From positions 1 to 5,782 of the forward strand of contig CAMJFV010000145.1 of the NCBI GenBank assembly GCA_946405045.1: 5,782 nt of DNA. Reading direction: 5' to 3'. Positions 1 to 4,971 of this stretch are shown piece after piece; positions within the stretch are counted from its first letter, which is position 1, and each line of letters starts with the position of its first letter. Origin of the DNA: an uncultured Bacteroidales bacterium. GTDB lineage: Bacteria > Bacteroidota > Bacteroidia > Bacteroidales > Paludibacteraceae. The notes under the pieces were generated by a model. That model made no database searches. It saw only the letters and a program-made list of their open reading frames with translations, and had not been told where the DNA came from. A program made the translations under genes and the position numbers.

Positions 1-736
1 TCATTTAAATCGTTCATTAAATTTTCGTTGTCGTTTTTCATTTTTGATATCAATAGGATCATGTAATGAATCAAAGATAGGAGATAGTGTTAAGGTTATC
101 GAGGACCCTTTGCCTCACAATGATTCCATAGTCACAATTACAACGATGGTAGACTCACAGTCATTAAATAAGACTGTTTTTGAAAAGAACACGGAAGGGG
201 ATAATCCTTATGAAGGATTTTATGATTATAAATTGATGAAGGACGAAATAGAAAAGATTGCGGGAAATATGAATGTCCCGATCACTAGCGATTCCACATG
301 CTCTTTTAAGAATAAGGATGGATATTTATTTAATGTTAGGGTAAGTTCGTATGAAGGAGAAGATTTTAAGAATCATATATTGAATGTGGTAGTCTTTCCT
401 CCGAAAGCTGTGCTAGTTGGATATGTTGATGTCCCAGCAATTTTTGATGTTGTGAGCTCAGAAATTTCGAAATTTCATGATTACATACTTATATCTCAAG
501 TTGATACTTTATGTCGATTTATGAAAGAGCGAATGGTCAGACCATGGGAGTTGTTGAAAAAAGGAGAAATAAAAGAGAATCCCTATTTAGATTCATGCCT
601 TGTTCTTTCCCGAGACGAGAATCGATTAAGAATGGCGTTAGAAGGATGTGATTTTGATTTCCCTAATCAAACATTGTCTTTTGATTATGAAATAGGTGAT
701 AGATTTGAGTTTGAATATTTTCTTGCTCTACCTTGA
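1..736 (+). CDS. Probable small lipoprotein of unknown function, 5' end cut off by the window edge
   Basis: I do not recognise the family. The reading frame is open from base 2 to the TGA at 734-736. A TTG at 44 could serve as a start and would give 230 residues, but it has no ribosome binding site and would begin inside what looks like a lipoprotein signal peptide. Counting from that TTG, residues 4-7 read I-G-S-C, a lipobox, followed by N-E-S, so Cys7 would be the lipidated residue and the mature protein would sit in the envelope. The mature part has about 220 residues, is acidic, and has no membrane segment; its mix of beta-like stretches (for example residues 110-125) and charged helices suggests a globular domain. 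The gene is AT-richer (37% G+C in a 60-base stretch) than the minus-strand genes. It converges on the symporter gene and shares its terminator. The true start probably lies left of the window; see the finding on a possible frameshift near 41-45. Confidence 0.6.
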   Translation, partial: HLNRSLNFRCRFSFLISIGSCNESKIGDSVKVIEDPLPHNDSIVTITTMVDSQSLNKTVFEKNTEGDNPYEGFYDYKLMKDEIEKIAGNMNVPITSDSTCSFKNKDGYLFNVRVSSYEGEDFKNHILNVVVFPPKAVLVGYVDVPAIFDVVSSEISKFHDYILISQVDTLCRFMKERMVRPWELLKKGEIKENPYLDSCLVLSRDENRLRMALEGCDFDFPNQTLSFDYEIGDRFEFEYFLALP

Positions 737-744
737 ATGACAAT

Positions 745-786
745 AAAAAAGCAAAGACGAGGCATGACCCCGTCTTTGCTTTTTTT
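745..786. terminator. Bidirectional rho-independent terminator
   Basis: A 12-bp stem (751-762 with 768-779) closes a 5-base loop (763-767). Six A lie just left of it (745-750) and seven T just right (780-786), so either strand yields a GC-rich hairpin followed by a U-run. On the plus strand the stem has one A-C mismatch (A760 opposite C770). On the minus strand the same position is a G-U wobble, so the minus-strand hairpin is fully paired. It lies 9 bases after the stop of the plus-strand lipoprotein gene and 18 bases after the stop of the minus-strand symporter gene, as expected for a shared terminator between convergent genes. Confidence 0.93.
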
Positions 787-804
787 ATCTTATTGGCGTT
801 TCTA

Positions 805-2208
805 TTATAATGTTTTTGGAGAGCCTCCTTTTTTCCAATGACTCTCAATATCCTCCAACTTTTTACCTTTGGTCTCAGGAAGGAAGAAATATCCCCATAC
901 GATTCCGATGATGGCGATTATTGCGAACATACAGAACACTCCTGCTGTACCGTATGCGGCATCTCCTCCAAATAAATGTGTGAATTTATTTATCGACTTA
1001 TAGAATGTCCAGACGATAAGTGAGTTGAATCCCCAGTTTGCCAATGAACCTATTGAACTGCCGACTCCACGTACCTTGACTGGGAAAACTTCTGTGATGA
1101 TCAACCATCCTAATGGTCCCATACTGACAGCAAAGAACACAATGTACAGCAGCATGCTTGCAACTACCAAGTAGCGTCCGTTTGAACCGTCGTCCGACAA
1201 ACTTATGAATCCGTATGAAATCATCAACAATGTCACAACCATTCCCGCCATACCTAAGAAGAATAGTTTTCTGCGGCCGATCTTGTCGATAAGGAACAAA
1301 CTGGCAATTGTAAATATCACATTCACGACTCCAACACTGACTTGTGCCATAAGAGCCGCCTCTCCACTCTCAAATCCTGCTTTTTGGAATATGCTTGGAC
1401 CATAGTAGATGACGGTGTTGATACCCACCGCTTGTTGGAAAAACATGATCAGCACTGCCAGCATCAAAGGATAAAACATCCATTTTTGTTTGAATGTCTC
1501 TGCAATAGTCATCTCTTCTTTTGTCTGCTCGATGTCTGATTTCATTTTGCTGATCTCTTCCTCAATGACTGAGTGGTCTTCGATCTTTTCCATGATCTGC
1601 AGAGCCTCTTTTTCTTGTCCTTTGCTTAGCAACCAGCGTGGGCTTTCTGGCAAGAAGAACATTCCTACAAGAAGGATGATGGCAGGAATCACTCCCACGT
1701 AGAACATGTTTCTCCAGCAACTTGCGTTTGTGTCGTCTGCTATGGCACTGTCGCTAAGGAAAGCTCCCAGCAAACCGACTGTGATCAGAAGCTGAAACAT
1801 TGACACTAATGTGCCTCGAATACTGGCCGGTGATATTTCAGCCAGGTAGAGTGGGGTGGAGAAGGATGCGACACCTATACCTACACCTAAGAATATGCGA
1901 GCTGCCATCAGTCCGATCACACCGCTTGCGCTACCGCATCCTATCGCTCCCAAAAGGAATATGATTGCGGCTACCAAAATGATTCGTTTTCTTCCGAATT
2001 TGTCACTTAGATATCCACTGACTAATGCTCCTATCATGGCACCGATTAATGCAAATGTCGTGATGTCTTCTATATCGCTGTCGCTGATATTCAAATCACT
2101 TTGCATATATGGGATAGCTCCACTTATGACACCGGTGTCAAAACCGAATAGTAGACCTCCCGTCGCGGCAATGGAGGCCATAAACCATACAAATTTTTTA
2201 TTATACAT
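805..2208 (-). CDS. Sugar porter family MFS transporter (sugar:H+ symporter, XylE/GalP-like)
   Basis: Inner-membrane 12-helix transporter of the MFS sugar porter family, probably importing a monosaccharide with protons. The 467 residues are a normal full length. Family signatures occur in order: GGLLFGFDTGVISG (17-30), D69-K-F-G-R-K-R after helix 2, R104 in helix 4, PESPRWLL (187-194), QQAVGIN (258-264) with YY at 268-269, DKIGRRK (308-314), and PETKG (444-448) at the end of helix 12. By comparison with E. coli XylE recalled from memory, D24 matches the proton-coupling Asp27, and Q139, Q258, Q259, N264, N296, W368 and W392 match sugar-contacting positions. Gln415 of XylE is replaced by N391, giving the Asn-Trp pair seen in GLUT-type carriers, so xylose should not be assumed. 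Charged loop 210-240 is the usual intracellular helical domain. The ATG at 2208 gives the normal N-terminus; no clear Shine-Dalgarno is seen. It starts 13 bp after the SDR gene's stop, so it is probably co-transcribed and translationally linked. Confidence 0.93.
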   Translation of the reverse strand: MYNKKFVWFMASIAATGGLLFGFDTGVISGAIPYMQSDLNISDSDIEDITTFALIGAMIGALVSGYLSDKFGRKRIILVAAIIFLLGAIGCGSASGVIGLMAARIFLGVGIGVASFSTPLYLAEISPASIRGTLVSMFQLLITVGLLGAFLSDSAIADDTNASCWRNMFYVGVIPAIILLVGMFFLPESPRWLLSKGQEKEALQIMEKIEDHSVIEEEISKMKSDIEQTKEEMTIAETFKQKWMFYPLMLAVLIMFFQQAVGINTVIYYGPSIFQKAGFESGEAALMAQVSVGVVNVIFTIASLFLIDKIGRRKLFFLGMAGMVVTLLMISYGFISLSDDGSNGRYLVVASMLLYIVFFAVSMGPLGWLIITEVFPVKVRGVGSSIGSLANWGFNSLIVWTFYKSINKFTHLFGGDAAYGTAGVFCMFAIIAIIGIVWGYFFLPETKGKKLEDIESHWKKGGSPKTL

Positions 2209-2221
2209 ATTCTATCAAGCT

Positions 2222-3244
2222 TTATCCATTTATCAATTTTTTTGCCGTTTCCATCGCTTCCACAACTTTGTCGCACCATGCGTCAAATTCTGGATCGAGA
2301 CGTTGCAGACTTGGGGTCGCTAACACATTTGCGATGGTCTTGCGTACTCCTTTATCGAATCGCGTGGTAGCGCAATAGCTTGGTACAGCTCTTTTTAATT
2401 TGGAACAATCAAATACGACGGAATTGGCTTTGTCTCCTATCAGTGAACCGGTGAAGTCATAATCGCTCACAGATGCCAGGAATGAGGATGCTACATAGCA
2501 TGGCTTGAATTCCACTCCCAATGCGTCTGCTATACTCTGATATACCTGGTTCCATGTCAACACTTCGTCTGATGTGATCTGGAATGATTCTCCGATCGCA
2601 TGGATATTACCCATCAGACCGATGAATCCTTTTGCAAAATCGGAGTTATGTGTCATTGTCCAAAGTGATGTGCCATCACCGTGTACTATCACTTGTTTGC
2701 CTTCAAGCATTCGTTTGATGACCTGATAACTACCGTTCTTTCCGTGTACTCCAAGAGGAATACTGCGTTCGTCATAAGTGTGGCTTGGACGAACTATTGT
2801 GATCGGAAAACCGTTGGAACGGTATTCCTGCATCAGTCTCTCTTCTATCTCTATCTTTTCTCGTGAATACTGCCAATATGGGTTGGCAAGGGGAGTCGCC
2901 TCATTAACAATGTGAGACGACAATGGTTTCTGGTATGCTGAGGCTGAACTGATAACCATGAACTGGCGTGTCCTGCCTTTGAATAGACGGATGTCGCGTT
3001 CTACTTGTTCTTTATGGAAACAGATGAAATCGCAGACTGTGTCGAATGTCATACCTTCAATAGCTTTTGCGACAGTGGCTTCATCATTCACGTCGGCTAC
3101 ATTTATAACCTTGACATTTGAAGGAAGCTCGGCCGAACGGCTGCCTCGGTTCAGTAGATACAGCTCCCAGTCTGGGTTTGTGGCAAGCGAACGAGTGATC
3201 GCCATGCTGATAGTGCCTGTGCCACCGATAAAAAGTGCTTTCAT
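2222..3244 (-). CDS. Extended-SDR NAD(P)-dependent epimerase/reductase-like protein
   Basis: Cytoplasmic Rossmann-fold enzyme of 340 residues, usual length for extended or atypical SDR nucleotide-sugar epimerase/dehydratase relatives. The N-terminus carries the dinucleotide-binding turn FIGGTGTIS (6-13, G7/G8/G10, with Ser where the classical last Gly would be). L-N-R-G at 31-34 puts Arg33 after the second strand, where it may favour NADP. S99-S100 precede the active site, and Y126-S-R-E-K130 is the catalytic YxxxK. VRPSHTYD (151-158) is the typical strand/loop before the substrate domain, and H189-G-D-G with W195 lies at the usual position of the substrate-binding loop. The C-terminal 130 residues form the substrate lid, so the substrate cannot be read off. 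CSP41-like and other atypical SDRs share this pattern. Its partner is the sugar symporter 13 bp downstream, suggesting it acts on the imported sugar or a derivative. The ATG at 3244 starts directly before the first beta strand. No strong Shine-Dalgarno is visible, common in Bacteroidetes. Confidence 0.85.
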   Translation of the reverse strand: MKALFIGGTGTISMAITRSLATNPDWELYLLNRGSRSAELPSNVKVINVADVNDEATVAKAIEGMTFDTVCDFICFHKEQVERDIRLFKGRTRQFMVISSASAYQKPLSSHIVNEATPLANPYWQYSREKIEIEERLMQEYRSNGFPITIVRPSHTYDERSIPLGVHGKNGSYQVIKRMLEGKQVIVHGDGTSLWTMTHNSDFAKGFIGLMGNIHAIGESFQITSDEVLTWNQVYQSIADALGVEFKPCYVASSFLASVSDYDFTGSLIGDKANSVVFDCSKLKRAVPSYCATTRFDKGVRKTIANVLATPSLQRLDPEFDAWCDKVVEAMETAKKLING

Positions 3245-3327
3245 AATGGAGTGTTTTAAAATGATTTGTTCAAACTCAGAGAACTCTAATTTGTTTAAGT
3301 TTTATAGTCTAAAATATTATACGATTG

Positions 3328-3353
3328 AAATCATTTTATAGAGCAAATGATTT
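3328..3353. repeat. Perfect 9-bp inverted repeat, possible operator; third copy at 3259-3267
   Basis: AAATCATTT (3328-3336) and its exact reverse complement AAATGATTT (3345-3353) flank an 8-base spacer. Another AAATGATTT lies at 3259-3267, ending 15 bases before the SDR start codon on the minus strand. Each 9-mer is itself nearly palindromic (AAATNATTT). The position upstream of the SDR-symporter operon fits a regulator binding site, and the dyad could also form a weak AT-rich hairpin in RNA. The surrounding DNA is AT-rich, which raises the chance of coincidence. No regulator gene is in the window. Confidence 0.4.
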
Positions 3354-3392
3354 ATAAATGCTCGTCCTGACGGAGTCGCAAAGAATTAGGGG

Positions 3393-3414
3393 GTTATGGC
3401 GTTCCGCCCTTAAC
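3393..3414. repeat. Imperfect hairpin with 3-base loop between the two operons
   Basis: GTTA (3393-3396) pairs with TAAC (3411-3414) and GGCG (3398-3401) with CGCC (3405-3408), leaving a small internal loop and a TTC loop at 3402-3404. Six T follow on the plus strand (3422-3427), but no plus-strand gene needs a terminator there. On the minus strand no clear U-run follows, so it would be a poor intrinsic terminator for the oxidoreductase gene. The GC-rich arms stand out from the AT-rich surroundings and may be the core of a dispersed palindromic repeat. Confidence 0.45.
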
Positions 3415-3467
3415 AATCCTCTTTTTTGTGTGACAGGTGGATGCAATGATTTCCGCCTTTTGCAATC
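3402..3467. repeat. Diverged 17-bp direct repeat (14 of 17 identical)
   Basis: TTCCGCCCTTAACAATC (3402-3418) and TTCCGCCTTTTGCAATC (3451-3467) agree at 14 of 17 positions and start 49 bases apart. The first copy includes the loop and right arm of the hairpin at 3393-3414. The second ends one base before the stop codon of the oxidoreductase gene. It may be a duplicated relic of a short intergenic repeat. Confidence 0.45.
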
Positions 3468-3468
3468 T

Positions 3469-4950
3469 TTATAGTTTCAGATCCTCTTTTACGGTATCCA
3501 TACCTACGATTTCTGCTGTAGTGAACAATGAAGTCATTGAAACTCCAAGTATACCATGGAGGTTGAGACTCTGTCCTGTAAGCAACAGATTTTCGATAGG
3601 GGTGCGTGGAGTCAGCAACGTCTGCATGACATTGTTGTAATCTTTGCGGATTCCGTATGCTGAACCTTCTACAGTTGAAACGTAATCTTTATATGTAAGC
3701 GGTGTGCTTGTGTAGATTGTGTCTACAGCATTTTTCAATTGCGGCACATACTTCGAAACAAAGTCTACGCATTCTTCCGCTTTCTTATTTTTCATCGCAT
3801 TGTATTCTTCTCCTCTCTGCATCACTTTTGTGCCATCCCATTGCTCGACTGCCGCCCATGACATAGGTATGATGATGTCTACGTTCTCAGCGTATTCATC
3901 TCCGTTTTCAGGCACTTGGTAACTCATCAATGCTCCTTTGATCTGAGAATCATCTCCATCGCATACATTCCAGACATCATCTGTGTCGTAGAAGTACTGG
4001 TTTCGATTCAAATATGGAAGGGTATCTTTTTTCAGTTTGATATTTGCGGTGAACATTCCCGTCGTGTTTTGCAGACGGGTGATTCTGTTGCGGTATATCT
4101 TGCGGATCTTTGAACTCTCTTTTACTAAATCCAAAGTGGCGGCAGGGTGTGCACTGGAAATAAATGTTTCACCCTGGATCTCTTCTCCGTTGGAAAGACG
4201 TGCGTAGGCGATCCTTCCGTCGACTTCTACCAACTCTTCGACTTTTGAGTTTTTCTTCACCATTCCTCCCATCTTTTCGATGTCAGCGGCAAGAGAGTCT
4301 GCGATTTGTCCGCCACCTCCTTTCAATCGGTAGGCACTGCGGATGAAACTGTCGTTGATCTGTGCGAATGTGTATAGAGGCAACGTCTCTTTTTTCAGCT
4401 CAAGTTTTAAACTTGTGCCAGATACTACGTTTATCAGATCTTCATCTGTGAATGTCTCTTTCAAGAAATCGTAGGCCGACTGTCCGAATAGGGAAGCGGT
4501 GTAGAACGAATCAAGATCTTTAGGAGAAAACTGGTTGAAGATATTGTCGCCAACTTTAGAAAGAAAGTCAACGTAATTTTTCAGATTCTGACGTTGGTGA
4601 GGGAATTCTTCAGCCAACGCATCAACGAAATTATCGTAACCATTTGCAAAACGATATGATTTGCCTTTGTAGACAACCTCGTCGAAATAGTCGGAATCCA
4701 TCTTCTGGAAAGGAAGATGGGTAAGGTTGAAATAATCGAATAGACGGTGCAGAGACTGACCGTTGTCGTAGGCTCCGATGTAGTGATAGCCAGTGTCGAA
4801 TGTATGACCTTTGCGCTTGAACACCTGTAGTGATCCGCCAAGTGTGATGCCTTGTTCAAGCACACAGACACTCTTTCCGTGTTTCGCACAGATGTATCCG
4901 CATTCAAGGCCTCCCAAACCAGCTCCTATTATCACAACATCATATTTCAT
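3469..4950 (-). CDS. RetSat/CrtI-like FAD-dependent oxidoreductase
   Basis: Member of the phytoene desaturase/all-trans-retinol 13,14-reductase (RetSat) flavoprotein superfamily, which adds or removes hydrogens across conjugated double bonds of isoprenoid or polyene substrates. The 493 residues are full length. The N-terminus holds the FAD-binding motif G9-A-G11-L-G-G14 in a beta-alpha-beta unit ending with E32 (LEQG), then L37-G-G-S. FDTGYHYIG (51-59) is the RetSat-like signature after the first glycine loop. GGGGQIADSL (211-220) opens the second FAD-contacting segment, and the C-terminal LLLTGQSLNLHGILG (455-469) is the second nucleotide-binding motif around G459-Q460. There is no signal peptide or membrane helix; such enzymes are usually cytosolic or membrane-associated. 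The ATG at 4950 begins right at the Rossmann strand and has AGAAAGAGG just upstream. It starts 21 bp after the exporter/methyltransferase stop, so a shared transcript is likely, pointing to polyene-lipid or pigment synthesis. Amine oxidase-type chemistry is less likely. The true substrate is unknown. Confidence 0.85.
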   Translation of the reverse strand: MKYDVVIIGAGLGGLECGYICAKHGKSVCVLEQGITLGGSLQVFKRKGHTFDTGYHYIGAYDNGQSLHRLFDYFNLTHLPFQKMDSDYFDEVVYKGKSYRFANGYDNFVDALAEEFPHQRQNLKNYVDFLSKVGDNIFNQFSPKDLDSFYTASLFGQSAYDFLKETFTDEDLINVVSGTSLKLELKKETLPLYTFAQINDSFIRSAYRLKGGGGQIADSLAADIEKMGGMVKKNSKVEELVEVDGRIAYARLSNGEEIQGETFISSAHPAATLDLVKESSKIRKIYRNRITRLQNTTGMFTANIKLKKDTLPYLNRNQYFYDTDDVWNVCDGDDSQIKGALMSYQVPENGDEYAENVDIIIPMSWAAVEQWDGTKVMQRGEEYNAMKNKKAEECVDFVSKYVPQLKNAVDTIYTSTPLTYKDYVSTVEGSAYGIRKDYNNVMQTLLTPRTPIENLLLTGQSLNLHGILGVSMTSLFTTAEIVGMDTVKEDLKL

Positions 4951-4952
4951 CG

Positions 4953-4961
4953 CCTCTTTCT
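4953..4961 (-). promoter_or_regulatory. Shine-Dalgarno-like site of the FAD oxidoreductase gene
   Basis: The minus strand reads AGAAAGAGG, then CG, then the ATG at 4950. The purine run is the best ribosome binding site among the minus-strand genes seen here, although the 2-base spacing is tight. It supports ATG 4950 as the start and lies within the 21-bp gap to the upstream gene. Confidence 0.45.
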
Positions 4962-4971
4962 GTTAAATCAA

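Larger units (their letters stand above)
3245..3468. other. 224-bp intergenic region, probable promoter region of the SDR-symporter operon
   Basis: This gap separates two tightly packed minus-strand gene pairs, so transcription of the SDR and symporter genes probably starts here. The part next to the SDR start (3245-3360) is very AT-rich. Read on the minus strand it includes a TATAAT-like string at 3315-3320 and a TGAGTTTG at 3271-3278 that resembles the Bacteroides -7 box TAnnTTTG, but neither has a convincing upstream box (TTGACA or TTTG) at the right distance, so I do not assign a promoter. The half next to the oxidoreductase stop (3389-3467) holds an imperfect hairpin and a diverged direct repeat, listed separately. 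I see no small ORF or RNA gene. Confidence 0.55.

Noticed and set aside
663..848. Small minus-strand frame of 61 codons across the convergent gene ends
   Set aside because: It runs through the terminator hairpin and overlaps both flanking coding ends; its lysine-rich and hydrophobic look comes from the A- and T-tracts.
1856..2323. Plus-strand open frame of 155 codons
   Set aside because: It lies opposite the well-supported symporter gene and the end of the SDR gene; its translation is low-complexity (P/I/A/M-rich) and resembles no protein family, so it is an antisense shadow.
3271..3278. Bacteroides-type -7 box TGAGTTTG on the minus strand
   Set aside because: It matches TAnnTTTG except for one base, but no TTTG -33 element lies 19-21 bases upstream, so I do not call it a promoter.
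2958..3341. Plus-strand open frame of 127 codons running into the intergenic region
   Set aside because: Mostly antisense to the SDR Rossmann domain; the extension into AT-rich DNA is explained by chance.
3389..3420. Integron attC-like or transposon-end reading of the hairpin
   Set aside because: The GTTA/TAAC ends are reminiscent of attC core sites, but the element is too short, lacks paired inner boxes, and no integrase or cassette structure is present.
4581..4907. Second minus-strand frame of 108 codons inside the oxidoreductase gene
   Set aside because: Same-strand out-of-frame shadow; the oxidoreductase frame has FAD motifs across this stretch and there is no ribosome binding site.
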